Source of the DNA: Hymenobacter setariae | GTDB lineage: Bacteria; Bacteroidota; Bacteroidia; Cytophagales; Hymenobacteraceae | Reading direction: 5' to 3' | NCBI RefSeq assembly: GCF_007713685.1 | Contig: NZ_VMRJ01000002.1 | Span: 62,001-126,000, forward strand | Length of the DNA: 64,000 nucleotides | Part shown: in pieces, positions 18,598 to 28,280 of the stretch | Layout of the letters: each line of letters opens with the position of its first letter | Numbering within the stretch: the stretch's first letter is position 1 | Made by a program: the position numbers and the translations under genes | The notes under the pieces: generated by a model | What the model was told of the DNA's origin: nothing | Database searches by the model: none | The model's input: the letters and a program-made list of their open reading frames with translations, nothing else

Positions 18598-20394
18598 TTG
18601 ATTTCTCTTTTAGCTCATTATTTGCTACTGAGTGGCTGTATACTGCTCGGCGTGTGGCTAGTAGTAGCCGCTTGGCGGCGCCCCAACCCGCGGCGGCGCC
18701 TGCTACGCGTATTAGCTAGTGCGCTGGTGCCTCTAGGGCTTTGGTTCAGCGCCTATCCACCTACGCGGGCGGTGCCGACCACACAGTCGGCCGCCATCTT
18801 GCTTACCGAAGGCTACCAGCCCGACAGTCTGCGCCAGTTGCAGCGGCGGCTCGGGATGGGCACGCCGGTGTGGAGCTACGGCGTGCCCGCGCCCGCTGGC
18901 ACCCGGCCCCTAGGTAGCCTGCTAAGCCTGGCTGAGCAGCGCCCAGCTCTGCGCCAACTGCACGTGCTAGGCTATGGCCTGCCTGCCGCTGACCTAGGCG
19001 CCTTGGGTAATGTACCCTTGCAAGCGCACGGGGCACCGGCCATCGAGGGCTTTCGGCAGGCGCACTGGAACCCTCAGCTGCGCCTAGGTCAGACACTAGT
19101 AGTAGAAGGTGCAGTAGCCCCATCTAAGGCGGTGGCTTGGGTGAGCCTGCGCGCCGTTGGCACCGGGCGCGACTCGGTACGGCTGACTAAGAGCGGCACC
19201 TTTCGGCTACGCTACTTGCCCAAAGTCGCAGGGCGGCAATTGCCTAAGCTAGTGCTGCGCCAAGCTGGCCGCGTGGTAGCCACCGAGCCCGTGCCGATTG
19301 AAGTAACGACCACTGAGCAGCCGCCCGTGCTACTGCTGGCCGCTGTGCCTTCGTTCGAATTTAAATTTCTAAAAAATAACCTCGCGGCACAGGGCCGGGC
19401 CGTAGGTTTGCGCAGCACCGTGAGCAAAGGCTTGGTTCAAACTGAGTTTCTTAACCAGCCCGCCCAAGCGCTCGACCATCTTACGCCGGCCCTGCTCAAT
19501 CGGTACGCCGTGGTAGTGGCCGATGCCGCCACGCTGGCCGCCCTACCTCCCACCGAAAGCCAAGCGCTGCGCGCCGCCACCCAGGCTGGCCGCCTAGGTC
19601 TGGTAGTACTGGCCGATGTGGCGCCGCTACCCACTGCCGCGCCCGCTCGCGCCGACTTCAGCATCGTGGCCCAGCCCACTACCGGCCCCAGCGCCAACCC
19701 GCAGCCGGTAACCTGGCCCGGCGGCCCGGCTGGTCTGCGCACTACCTTACCTGCCCACTTGCGGCCCATGGCCACGCTGAAGCCGCTGGTGAGTGGCCCC
19801 AACGCGGCTCTGGTAGCTGCCAGCCGGCGCTATGGCCTAGGTACCATGGTAGTCTCGGTAGTTCCTAACACGTTTCGGTGGGCGCTACAAGGCCAAGAAA
19901 CGGCCTACGGCGCCTTCTGGAGCCAACTGCTTGGTGCGGCCACGCCACCACCCGCGCTGGCTGCTACCTGGCAGCTGAGTAACCGCTGGCCCCGGCCGCA
20001 CCAGCCGCTGACCCTACGCCTGAGTGGGGCCATGCCCGCTCCCACTGCGCTGCCTACCGTGCACCCGTTAGCGGGCGGAGCGGCCGTGCAATTAGCCCTG
20101 GGGCAGGACACCCGCCTACCTGAGTGGAGCGCGGCGCAGTTTTGGCCAAGCGCGGCGGGCTGGCACCAAGTGCAAGGGCCCGGCCGTACGGCTTACAACT
20201 TCTTCGTTTATGACTCGGCTGCTTGGCGTGGGCCCGAATTGGCTGAGCGCCAGCAGGCACTGGCGCGGCACCTAGGGGATTTCAAGGCTGGCAGTAACGC
20301 ACCTGGTGCCGTGCAGGAGCCGTGGCCCACCGGCTGGTTTTTCGGGCTGCTCCTGCTAGCTGCTGGCTTTTTGTGGCTAGAGGAGAAGCTATAA
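18598..20394 (+). CDS. Large membrane-anchored protein of the MoxR/BatA cluster
   Basis: A 598-residue protein with a TTG start. Two membrane segments stand at the N-terminus (LLAHYLLLSGCILLGVWLVV and LRVLASALVPLGLWF) and one at the C-terminus (GWFFGLLLLAAGFLWLEEKL), leaving about 500 residues between them, probably periplasmic. The topology resembles that of BatA-type proteins and the middle contains a GATase-like stretch (VLLLAAVPSFEFKFLKNNLAAQG) of the sort seen in uncharacterised Bat-cluster proteins. I do not recognise a named family with certainty. It is the last gene of the cluster, 97 bases after the DUF4175-like gene and just before a strong terminator. Confidence 0.8.
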   Translation: MISLLAHYLLLSGCILLGVWLVVAAWRRPNPRRRLLRVLASALVPLGLWFSAYPPTRAVPTTQSAAILLTEGYQPDSLRQLQRRLGMGTPVWSYGVPAPAGTRPLGSLLSLAEQRPALRQLHVLGYGLPAADLGALGNVPLQAHGAPAIEGFRQAHWNPQLRLGQTLVVEGAVAPSKAVAWVSLRAVGTGRDSVRLTKSGTFRLRYLPKVAGRQLPKLVLRQAGRVVATEPVPIEVTTTEQPPVLLLAAVPSFEFKFLKNNLAAQGRAVGLRSTVSKGLVQTEFLNQPAQALDHLTPALLNRYAVVVADAATLAALPPTESQALRAATQAGRLGLVVLADVAPLPTAAPARADFSIVAQPTTGPSANPQPVTWPGGPAGLRTTLPAHLRPMATLKPLVSGPNAALVAASRRYGLGTMVVSVVPNTFRWALQGQETAYGAFWSQLLGAATPPPALAATWQLSNRWPRPHQPLTLRLSGAMPAPTALPTVHPLAGGAAVQLALGQDTRLPEWSAAQFWPSAAGWHQVQGPGRTAYNFFVYDSAAWRGPELAERQQALARHLGDFKAGSNAPGAVQEPWPTGWFFGLLLLAAGFLWLEEKL

Positions 20395-20429
20395 TGCTGT
20401 AAAAATAGGCTTTAAGCTGCTGACTCTTG

Positions 20430-20460
20430 AAGAGGCGCTGTGTTTTGCACGGCGCCTCTT
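20430..20460 (+). terminator. Intrinsic terminator of the MoxR cluster
   Basis: AAGAGGCGCTGTG pairs with CACGGCGCCTCTT (13 bp, one T-G wobble) around a TTTTG loop. It lies 36 bases after the stop codon of the last gene of the cluster and about 180 bases before the sigma factor gene. Confidence 0.85.
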
Positions 20461-20637
20461 TAGTTATGAGCTTTCTTAAAAGGTCTTAGTCGCTGCTACT
20501 GCCTAAGGCGCGCTTTAGTCGCGGTTAGCAGACTAACTCAGAATTTTTTCTTAGCCTACGCAACCGTTAGCGCAGCCTGACGGTCAAGCCCCCGATGCCG
20601 CTGCTATCAGGTCAGGCGTCCGCTTCTATTTCTGCTT

Positions 20638-21216
20638 ATGCCAGTTGCTACTGCTATCTCCGACTCCCTGCTCGCGGCCTGTCGCCGGGGCGAGGAGGCC
20701 GCGCAGTTTCAGCTATATAATCAGCTTTCCTACAGTCTCATGGGCGTTTGCCTACGCTACTGTTCGAGTCGAGCCGAGGCCGAAGACGCCTTGCAAAACA
20801 CCTTCGTCAAACTATTTACGCGCCTCGACCAATACCGGGGCGATGGCCCTTTCGAAGCATGGGCGCGGCGGGTGGCGGTGCACACCGCGCTGCACGCCGT
20901 GGCGCAGCACCGCCTGCGCCACCCCACCAGCACCGGCGCCGACGAGCTCGACGACTACGCGGCCGACCTGCCCAGCCTAGAGCCCTCCGCTCTGGACACC
21001 CTGGCGGCCGATGACCTACTGCGCCACCTAGCGGCGCTGCCTACCGGCTACCGCACGGTACTCAATCTCTACGCCATTGAAGGCTATTCTCACTCCGAAA
21101 TCGCGCAGTTGCTGGGTATTTCTGAGGGCACCAGCAAGTCGCAGCTCGCCCGTGCGCGCCAACTCCTAGCTCAGCGCCTACGCTTAGCCAACTACAAAAA
21201 TCTTTATCAAGCATGA
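20638..21216 (+). CDS. ECF-type RNA polymerase sigma factor
   Basis: A 192-residue extracytoplasmic-function sigma factor. Region 2 covers about residues 25-95, with AEDALQNTFVKLFTRLDQYRG and the tryptophan-containing FEAWARRVAVHTALH. Region 4 covers about 130-185, with LPTGYRTVLNLYAIEGYSH followed by the helix-turn-helix EIAQLLGISEGTSKSQLARA. A short acidic linker (ADELDDYAADLPSLEP) joins them. The stop overlaps the next ATG (ATGA), so it is translationally coupled to a membrane protein that may hold it inactive. The pair follows the pattern of Bacteroidota ECF sigma/anti-sigma-like units, though the partner here is not a FecR-type protein. Confidence 0.95.
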   Translation: MPVATAISDSLLAACRRGEEAAQFQLYNQLSYSLMGVCLRYCSSRAEAEDALQNTFVKLFTRLDQYRGDGPFEAWARRVAVHTALHAVAQHRLRHPTSTGADELDDYAADLPSLEPSALDTLAADDLLRHLAALPTGYRTVLNLYAIEGYSHSEIAQLLGISEGTSKSQLARARQLLAQRLRLANYKNLYQA

Positions 21217-22970
21217 ACGCAGGCCCGACCCCGCCCCGCCCCGATGACGACGCCAGCGACCCGCTGCTGGCGGCGCTGCGGCAGCGCCTGGGCGACTACG
21301 GCCAGGCCCCGCCCCCTAGCGCCTGGGCCGCTATTAGAGAGCAGCTACCACCGCCGCGCCCTTGGTGGCAACGCACACGGCCGCTGCTGCTACTCTTGCT
21401 GCTGGGAGTAGTGGCCGTTACCACCACTGCTGTTCTGCGTGGGCAGATGGGTCAGCGAGGCCATGCAACTACTGCTGAGCGGCAGCTGGCGGGCAAGATG
21501 TTAAAGCATGATTTCATCGCCCCTAACCCACCTAGGAACGCAGGTCCAAAAATAGCTCCTGCTAAATCGGGGGCCGTAGCAACTGCTAGCTCTTCTACTT
21601 CTTCACCAGTAGCTGCCTCTCCTTTTTCTGCTACCACTGCCACGGCGACAACACTTGCTGCGACCAACACCCTAGCCCAGCCAACTGTCTCTCCTAATGC
21701 TTCAGCTCACTCACCAACCGGGCGCCCTTCGCGCATCGGCAAAACAGCTTCCGCAGATGCGAGCGGACTGCCTCTCACGGCAGATATAACTGGCGACCGT
21801 GCCTATAGTGAGCGGATACTGAAGCAGCCATCATTAACACCCACTAGCACACGCCGACGTAAAACTTCCATTACTTCGACTGGGCTTTCGGCCGCGCCGG
21901 AGTCGCGGGTTAAGAAGTCAGTAAAAGCAGTAAGCCCTGATGCAGCTTTCTCGATAGAAGCCGGCCGGTCGGTCACGGCTCGCGGCAAAAGGCACCGTAC
22001 TCGGGCTGAAGGTTTTCTCACTCCGCAAAGCCCCTCCAAGCAGCACCGTTCGGTACCGTACGAAACTGCTCTTAACCGAGCTAGCCGCCAAGCCAAAACC
22101 TACTCAGCTACTCAGCGGGCTAGTGCTGGTACCCGGTTGCAGCCGCAGCCAGGTAGTACTGAGCTAGCTGCTGGGCCGCGTACCTCAGTGGGCCGGGCCA
22201 GCCAACTCGATTCCCTGGCACTACACACGGTAGCGCTAGAATTGCCACTGGCCTTGCCTCAGCCAGCACTTACCGCTCGGCCCGACTCCGTGCAGCCGGC
22301 CCTACCTAGGGTGGGGCGTTGGTCGGTGCTGGTGCTGGCCGGGCCTACCCTGAGCTATCGCACCCTAGGCCCGGCGCCCACGCTGGCGGCCCGGCATCCC
22401 GATTTTGCCCGCCTCGAGCGGCCGGCGCTAGGCCTCGGCACGCAGGTGCAAGTGCGGCGAGTGCTGTCGGGCCGCTGGGCGTTGGCCGCTGGCCTAGGAT
22501 ACCACGAGTACGCTACCCGGCTGGCCCTTGGTATTGTTGACACCAGCGGCCGTAGCCCTAGGTCGGTGCGGCAGCGCGATGTGTACCGCGTGCTTACTCT
22601 GCCGGTGCAGGTGAGCTACGCGCTGGGCGTGCCCCGCCAGCGGCTGGCCTGGGGTCTGCTGTTTGGCGTGGAGCCCAGCTGGTACCTAGGCGGCCGCAGC
22701 ACCGAGGGTAGCGACTGTGGCTGCCAGCAGCGGGTATATCCAGCTGATTCAGCCAAGACCGGACCTTATCGCCCCTTGACGCTGGCGCTCAGCTTGGGGC
22801 TCGACTTACGCTACCGGCTCGGGGGGCCAGCTTCTCGCTGGCAATGGGTAGTGCAGCCCACCGCGCGCTACATCATTACCCCTTTTGTGCGCAGCGATGC
22901 CACTGGCTTCACGCGCCGTCAGCCCTTCAGCCTGGGGCTACTCACTGGTTTTTCCTGGGATTTGCACTAA
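21213..22970 (+). CDS. Sigma-coupled membrane protein with C-terminal beta-barrel-like domain
   Basis: A 585-residue protein coupled to the sigma factor by an ATGA overlap. Residues 1-45 look cytoplasmic, with an acidic start and the PPPSAWAAIREQL motif typical of anti-sigma-like proteins of this phylum. One membrane segment follows at about 50-70 (PLLLLLLLGVVAVTTTAVL). Residues 75-370 are a Ser/Thr/Ala/Pro-rich, low-complexity stretch of the kind that can span the periplasm. The last 210 residues (WSVLVLAGPTLSYRTLG; YRVLTLPVQVSYALG; LAWGLLFGVEPSWYLG) resemble PorT-type outer-membrane barrels. The order suggests one chain reaching from cytoplasm to outer membrane, but this is inferred. Confidence 0.8.
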   Translation: MNAGPTPPRPDDDASDPLLAALRQRLGDYGQAPPPSAWAAIREQLPPPRPWWQRTRPLLLLLLLGVVAVTTTAVLRGQMGQRGHATTAERQLAGKMLKHDFIAPNPPRNAGPKIAPAKSGAVATASSSTSSPVAASPFSATTATATTLAATNTLAQPTVSPNASAHSPTGRPSRIGKTASADASGLPLTADITGDRAYSERILKQPSLTPTSTRRRKTSITSTGLSAAPESRVKKSVKAVSPDAAFSIEAGRSVTARGKRHRTRAEGFLTPQSPSKQHRSVPYETALNRASRQAKTYSATQRASAGTRLQPQPGSTELAAGPRTSVGRASQLDSLALHTVALELPLALPQPALTARPDSVQPALPRVGRWSVLVLAGPTLSYRTLGPAPTLAARHPDFARLERPALGLGTQVQVRRVLSGRWALAAGLGYHEYATRLALGIVDTSGRSPRSVRQRDVYRVLTLPVQVSYALGVPRQRLAWGLLFGVEPSWYLGGRSTEGSDCGCQQRVYPADSAKTGPYRPLTLALSLGLDLRYRLGGPASRWQWVVQPTARYIITPFVRSDATGFTRRQPFSLGLLTGFSWDLH

Positions 22971-23041
22971 GTACCGAAGTAGGCCGGCCGGCTGCTTCTA
23001 CCTAGTGCTATTGTCCTCTTCCACCTTTTTTCCTGGCTTTT

Positions 23042-24007
23042 ATGAATCGTTTGTTTCTCTTGCTCGGCTTGGCCGGGTTGCTGCTGGCGGCCGGCTGCCG
23101 CAAAGATGACCTAGTGGAGTGCGCCCCTACGCCTACCTCCAACCTATCGCTCTCCGAATTTACGCAGCGTAACGGGGCGCCCGTCCAATCTTTCAATATT
23201 ACACTTAGCCCGGGTGGGGCGCCGCAGGTCATTACTACCACGGGCAGGGCTACGCTCACCTTCCCTGCCGATGGCTTTCTGCTGCCCACTGGCGCGGCAG
23301 CCACTGGCAGCGCGCAAGTGCGGGTACGTGAAATTTACTCAGTACCTGATATGATACTGAGCAATATGCCCACCCAAACCACCGGCGACCGGCGGGTGCT
23401 GATTTCGGGTGGTGAGTTTAGCATTCAGGTCTGGCAGAATGGCACTCGGTTGCGGCTGGCCAGCGGTTTCCGCGTGGTGGTAGCTTCACCACTGCCCGCA
23501 GGCGCGAGCGCCGGCCAGCAACTGCTCTGGCAGCAGCTAGCTACTCCAGTACCCGACTCGGCGGGCTGGGCACTGCCCGCGCAAGCTGGTAATGATAGCA
23601 TCCGCCTCGGTGGCATTCAGCCTACTTTCTACACGCCCATCCCGCTAGACTCAGTTAGCTGGTGGAATATTGACCGCTTGTGGTCGCTCTATCAATCGGC
23701 TCCCATAAGAACCATTGCGGTGCAGGTACCTGCTATCCCAGCAGCTAGCACTGGTTCGACCCAGGTTTTTATACGAGTTACTAGCCTCAACGGCTTAGCT
23801 CGTTTATACCCTAGCAGAACAGTCAAAACCAACTGGATAGCCCAGTTGCCGACTGGCGCCAACATGGTGGCCGCGGTACTACAATCTGTCAATGGCCAAC
23901 TCTACTTTGGCTCGCAACCACTTACCACTCAGAATGGCTTGGTCGTGACGCCCACCTTAACCGCCGTAAGCGAAGCCGATGCCGTGCGGCTAATCAGGCA
24001 GTTATGA
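23042..24007 (+). CDS. Hypothetical lipoprotein
   Basis: A 321-residue protein with a clear lipoprotein signal (MNRLFLLLGLAGLLLAAGC, lipobox LAAGC, Cys at residue 19). The mature protein is rich in Thr, Ser, Pro and beta-forming segments (FNITLSPGGAPQVI; GRATLTFPADGFLLPTGA; QVRVREIYSVPDMILSNM), a pattern like the ZU5-related N-terminal region found in other Bacteroidota lipoproteins that contain a YSVPDMILSN-like phrase. No catalytic motif was seen. It follows the sigma-coupled barrel protein by 71 bases and could belong to the same transcript. Probably anchored in the outer membrane; function unknown. Confidence 0.8.
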   Translation: MNRLFLLLGLAGLLLAAGCRKDDLVECAPTPTSNLSLSEFTQRNGAPVQSFNITLSPGGAPQVITTTGRATLTFPADGFLLPTGAAATGSAQVRVREIYSVPDMILSNMPTQTTGDRRVLISGGEFSIQVWQNGTRLRLASGFRVVVASPLPAGASAGQQLLWQQLATPVPDSAGWALPAQAGNDSIRLGGIQPTFYTPIPLDSVSWWNIDRLWSLYQSAPIRTIAVQVPAIPAASTGSTQVFIRVTSLNGLARLYPSRTVKTNWIAQLPTGANMVAAVLQSVNGQLYFGSQPLTTQNGLVVTPTLTAVSEADAVRLIRQL

Positions 24008-24151
24008 TAGTAACTTAAGCAGAATAGGATACACCTAACTTGCTTTTAATCAAGCATTCTTCTTTCGTAGCTTAGCAATTCTGACATTTACAGCGAGCTC
24101 GCCCTACTCTGACCTACAACAAGCTTATCCACTTCCTAACCTCTATTTGCC

Positions 24152-26716
24152 ATGCGCGCTTCGTTACGCTACGTACTCTTTCTACTGGTAGGGTTAGTGG
24201 GGCTGCCGCACCTCGTGCCCGCCCAAACACTGGACCCCGCTTTTCATATTCCGGAAATCTACCAGCGAGCACCCGTAGCTGATGCCGCCCAGCAGCCCGA
24301 TGGTCAGTACATAGTGGCTGGCTCCTTCACGCGTACTAATGGCCAAGCCAGCAATGTATTGGTTCGCCTAACTGCTGCGGGCGCAGTAGACCAAACCTTT
24401 CGCCAAAACTTGAGTGGTGCTGTCGTGCAGGCCCGGCAAGTATATCCCATGGCCAACGGCCAACTACTGGTGATAGGCAACTATCAGGCGGGGGCTGTGC
24501 AGCGCCGCTACCTGTTTCGGCTCAATGCCGATGGCACACTCGACCCTACGCTCACGCTCACCTTTCCGGGGTCCTACGCCTACCCGAGTGTCGTGCAAGC
24601 CTTAGTGCAGCCCGATGGACGCATCCTGCTCCTAGGCTACTTCAGCAGCAGCAATGCTGAGGTCTACCGCTTATTAAGCGACGGTTCGCGCGACCCCAGC
24701 TTTGCGGTGACGGTACGAACGGGCTCCCAAGACACGAAGATGCTATTACAACCCGATGGCAAAATAGTGTTGGGGGGCGATGTGCTACAGGTCAATGGTA
24801 ATTCCACCCCCTTTATTGCGCGCCTCAATAGCGATGGCAGCACCGATGCGAGCTATCAGCCCGCGGCTTATACCAATGCGCGACTATACATCAATACCAT
24901 TGCCCTCGATGCCAATGGAGCGCTGCTAGTGGGCGGCGAAGCGCTCAACGTAATAGGTGGCCGCAAGCAGGCCGTTTTTCGACTGCTTCCAAGCGGCGCC
25001 CTTGACCCGACTTTTACGCTCGATGCTAGCTTGCTGCCCCGCAGCTGCTCGCGCTTGGTGGTGCAGCCTGGCGGCCAAATCGTGGCGCTGTTCGCTACTT
25101 ACGCATTCAGCGCTAATGGCACAACAACCAACTACCCCCTACGCGACCAGCTCGTGCGCCTGCTGCCCAGCGGGGCTTTAGACCCTGCTTTTCAACTGGG
25201 TAGCGGGCCCGACATGACGATAACCGATATTCGCAGCCAGGCCAATGGTTCTCTATTGACGTGGGGCGGCTTTCACAATTTTTCGGGTCAGCGCCGCACA
25301 CTAGCGCTGCTTCAGCCCTCAGGCGCAGTCGACACTGGTTTTGCGCCCCTACTGCAAATGCCAGGCTCCGTGCAGAAAATACTACGCCAAGCCAATGGTA
25401 ATATTCTACTCACTGGCAGCTTCAATACCATTGATGGTCACTTCACTGACTGCATAGCACGCCTGCTACCCACCGGGCAGCCGGATATAACCTTTTCGTG
25501 GCGGCAGCCCGCCAGCGCCACGCTCTCGCTTAAGGCTGCCGCTGTGCAGGCTAACGGGCAAGTACTATTGGCAGGTTCTACGCTCACTAGCAATAGCGCA
25601 GTTAGTACTCAACCCTTCTTTGTGCGGCTCGCCCTCGATGGCACGCCCGATGCCAGCTTTGCACCGACCCTAGCTATACCCGCCAACTTTTTGAGCGGCA
25701 TTCGACTACTCGCTGAGCAAAGCAATGGGCTCATCCTGGTGGGAGGCAGCTTTGTGGATGCCACGGGCAAGGCCAATCTAACCCGCCTCACAGCCACGGG
25801 CAGCGTCGACAACTCTTTCTCACCGCCCCGTAATCAGCCAGTTGTTTACAGCGGGTTCGTGCAAGCCGACGGAGCTATTATGAGTGTGGGACCAGCTGCG
25901 CAGACTCCAAGCTATCAGTATCAGCAAACCGTTCAGCGATTGCTCGCCAGCGGGTCACCTGACGCCGCATTTACTTATTCGCCGCTTCCACCTTCATACG
26001 AAATTGGCCTAGCTGGCATTTTTGATGCGCCTGCGCTGCGTGGCTACGTCACCAGCGGTGTGTACGAGATAAACCGGACTACTCAGGTACTATCGCGCAT
26101 ATCGGCAACCGGCGCTCCCGTAGCTGATTTTGCCGCGCCATTTCAAGCTATTCCGGGCCCTGCGGAGTCTACACCAGGGGTAAGTAGCGTAGCAGTGCAG
26201 GCCGATGGCCGGCTGCTGGTAGGCGGCCGTATGCGCAGCCAGTCTGCGCCCGCTACCATCGCACTAGCACGATTAGAAAGCAATGGCCAGCTCGATACTT
26301 CCTTTTCTACTACATTTATTTCAAGCTCTGCCGCTTCAGTAAGTAGTGTAGTTATTCAGCCCGACGGTGCTACCCTTGTTGGCGGCGACTTTACGGAGGC
26401 CGGTGGCCAGGCTGCCACAGGGTTAGTTCGGTTACTAGCACCTACTCTGCTGGTTACCGTTCCTGCGGGCCAGCGCAGCAGTGCCCAGTTGGAGGCGTGG
26501 CCAGTACCGGCCCATGATGTATTGCATCTGTCTTTAGCAAGCGCCTCTTCCCCACAGCGCGTGGTACTACTCAATTTACTAGGCAAAACGATGCTTACCC
26601 AAGCAGCTTTGCAAACCGAGCTAACGCTGCCTGTTGCGACACTGCCGCGCGGCGTCTATGTGCTGCGTATAGAATACGCCGATGGCTCAGCTACCCGTTC
26701 GGTAGTGCTAGACTAA
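24152..26716 (+). CDS. Secreted delta-60 repeat protein with T9SS sorting domain
   Basis: An 854-residue protein with a signal peptide (cleavage near VPAQT, about residue 25). Most of it consists of delta-60 repeats of about 50-60 residues, recognised by the phrases QPDGRILLLG, QPDGKIVLGGD, RLNSDGSTDASY and LLPSGALDPTF; about a dozen units can be counted. They probably form a beta-propeller-like array. The last 80 residues (EAWPVPAHDVLHLSL ... LPRGVYVLRIEY ... SVVLD) are a type A sorting domain of the type IX secretion system, which sends the protein to the cell surface or medium. It is flanked by a strong terminator at 26745-26778. It contains unusually few CCTAGG sites compared with its neighbours. 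The ligand, if any, is unknown. Confidence 0.93.
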   Translation: MRASLRYVLFLLVGLVGLPHLVPAQTLDPAFHIPEIYQRAPVADAAQQPDGQYIVAGSFTRTNGQASNVLVRLTAAGAVDQTFRQNLSGAVVQARQVYPMANGQLLVIGNYQAGAVQRRYLFRLNADGTLDPTLTLTFPGSYAYPSVVQALVQPDGRILLLGYFSSSNAEVYRLLSDGSRDPSFAVTVRTGSQDTKMLLQPDGKIVLGGDVLQVNGNSTPFIARLNSDGSTDASYQPAAYTNARLYINTIALDANGALLVGGEALNVIGGRKQAVFRLLPSGALDPTFTLDASLLPRSCSRLVVQPGGQIVALFATYAFSANGTTTNYPLRDQLVRLLPSGALDPAFQLGSGPDMTITDIRSQANGSLLTWGGFHNFSGQRRTLALLQPSGAVDTGFAPLLQMPGSVQKILRQANGNILLTGSFNTIDGHFTDCIARLLPTGQPDITFSWRQPASATLSLKAAAVQANGQVLLAGSTLTSNSAVSTQPFFVRLALDGTPDASFAPTLAIPANFLSGIRLLAEQSNGLILVGGSFVDATGKANLTRLTATGSVDNSFSPPRNQPVVYSGFVQADGAIMSVGPAAQTPSYQYQQTVQRLLASGSPDAAFTYSPLPPSYEIGLAGIFDAPALRGYVTSGVYEINRTTQVLSRISATGAPVADFAAPFQAIPGPAESTPGVSSVAVQADGRLLVGGRMRSQSAPATIALARLESNGQLDTSFSTTFISSSAASVSSVVIQPDGATLVGGDFTEAGGQAATGLVRLLAPTLLVTVPAGQRSSAQLEAWPVPAHDVLHLSLASASSPQRVVLLNLLGKTMLTQAALQTELTLPVATLPRGVYVLRIEYADGSATRSVVLD

Positions 26717-26744
26717 ATTACAGCGTTTGCTAAGCCCAAAATAG

Positions 26745-26778
26745 AAAGGCCCTCTGTAATCATACAGGGGGCCTTTTT
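26745..26778 (+). terminator. Bidirectional intrinsic terminator
   Basis: AAAGGCCCTCTGTA pairs with TACAGGGGGCCTTT (14 bp, one wobble), loop of 4 bases, followed by TT on the plus strand and flanked by A residues on the other side. It lies between the convergent delta-60 repeat gene and proS and should serve both. Confidence 0.88.
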
Positions 26779-26804
26779 AATGGGTAACTTATCAACCTAG
26801 GAGC

Positions 26805-28280
26805 CTAGTACGCCCGCGCAAACCAGGCGCGGCGGGTGCTCGGCTTGCCGGTCACGATGCAAACGCCGTCCTCGTCGGGTTCGTTGAGGGGGAGGCAGCG
26901 CACGGTGGCTTTGGTTTGCTCCTTGATGAGCTCCTCGGTTTCGGAAGTGCCGTCGTAGTGGGCCACTACGAAGCCACCTTCGCCGTCGAGCACCGCCTTA
27001 AACTCGTCGTAGGTGTCGACGCGGGTGGTATGGGCATCGCGGTAGCTTTTGGCTTTGGTGTAGATATTGAGCTGAATGTCATTCAGCAGCTTATCTACGC
27101 TATCTACTACGTCGGCCAGGGGCAGTTGCAGCTTCTGCTTGGTGTCACGGCGGGCCGCTTCCACGGTGCCGGCATCGAGGTCGCGGGCGCCAATGGCCAG
27201 GCGTACAGGCACGCCTTTCATCTCCCACTCGGCGAACTTGAAGCCCGGGCGCTCAGTGTCGCGAGCATCCAGCTTTACCGAAATGCCGCGCTGCGCCAGG
27301 CCCTGCTGAATGGGCCGGATGCGCTCGATGAGCGCGTCGAGCTCACCGGTTTTGTAAATCGGGATAATGACGACTTGAATTGGCGCCAGCTTGGGCGGCA
27401 GCACCAGGCCCTCATCGTCGGAGTGGGCCATAATGAGCGCGCCCATTAGGCGGGTGCTCACGCCCCAGCTGGTGCCCCACACGTGCTCCAAGCCACCTTC
27501 TTTGTTGGCAAACTGTACGTCGAAAGCTTTGGCAAAATTCTGACCTAGGAAGTGGCTGGTGCCAGCTTGCAGGGCTTTGCCATCTTGCATTAGGGCCTCG
27601 ATGCAATAGGTGTCTTCGGCGCCGGCAAAGCGCTCGTTGGGCGTCTTCACGCCCTTCACCACGGGCAGGGCAATGTGCTCTTCGGCAAACTCGGCGTACA
27701 CGTCGAGCATCTGGCGGGTTTCGGCTACGGCCTCGGTCGCAGTGGCGTGGGCAGTGTGCCCCTCCTGCCACAAAAACTCGGCGGTGCGCAGGAACAAGCG
27801 CGTGCGCATTTCCCAGCGCACTACGTTGGCCCACTGGTTGATGAGCAGCGGCAGGTCACGGTAGCTCTGAATCCAGTTTTTGTAAGTGCTCCAGATGATG
27901 GCCTCCGAAGTGGGGCGCACAATCAGCTCTTCTTCGAGCTTGGCGTTGGGGTCTACGCGCAGCTTGCCCGGCTTATCAGGGTCGTTTTGGAGGCGGTAAT
28001 GCGTTACCACGGCGCACTCTTTGGCGAAACCTTCGGCGTTCTTTTCCTCAGCCTCAAACAGGCTCTTGGGCACAAACAGCGGGAAGTAGGCATTTTCGTG
28101 GCCGGTGCGCTTGAACATGTCGTCCAGGGTGCGCTGCATTTTTTCCCAGATGGCGTAGCCGTAGGGCTTGATGACCATGCAGCCGCGCACGGCAGAGTTT
28201 TCGGCTAGGCCGGCGCGCTTCACCAGTTCGTTGTACCAGGCCGAATAATCTTCCTGGCGGGTAGGCAACTTCTTGCTCAT
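26805..28280 (-). CDS. proS: Proline--tRNA ligase (archaeal/eukaryote-like type)
   Basis: A 491-residue class II aminoacyl-tRNA synthetase that charges tRNA-Pro with proline in the cytoplasm. I start it at [16 protein letters not shown] (28280); an ATG three codons earlier (28289) is possible. Motif 1 and 2 regions include [19 protein letters not shown] and [16 protein letters not shown], followed by [20 protein letters not shown] with the motif 2 arginine and WQEGHTAH. The protein lacks the long editing domain insertion of E. coli ProS, and ends in ARAY with a Zn-binding-like C-terminal region, all typical of the shorter ProS type 3 found in Bacteroidota. It is transcribed divergently from the Gly/Tyr-rich lipoprotein gene. 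Confidence 0.96.
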   Translation of the reverse strand: MSKKLPTRQEDYSAWYNELVKRAGLAENSAVRGCMVIKPYGYAIWEKMQRTLDDMFKRTGHENAYFPLFVPKSLFEAEEKNAEGFAKECAVVTHYRLQNDPDKPGKLRVDPNAKLEEELIVRPTSEAIIWSTYKNWIQSYRDLPLLINQWANVVRWEMRTRLFLRTAEFLWQEGHTAHATATEAVAETRQMLDVYAEFAEEHIALPVVKGVKTPNERFAGAEDTYCIEALMQDGKALQAGTSHFLGQNFAKAFDVQFANKEGGLEHVWGTSWGVSTRLMGALIMAHSDDEGLVLPPKLAPIQVVIIPIYKTGELDALIERIRPIQQGLAQRGISVKLDARDTERPGFKFAEWEMKGVPVRLAIGARDLDAGTVEAARRDTKQKLQLPLADVVDSVDKLLNDIQLNIYTKAKSYRDAHTTRVDTYDEFKAVLDGEGGFVVAHYDGTSETEELIKEQTKATVRCLPLNEPDEDGVCIVTGKPSTRRAWFARAY

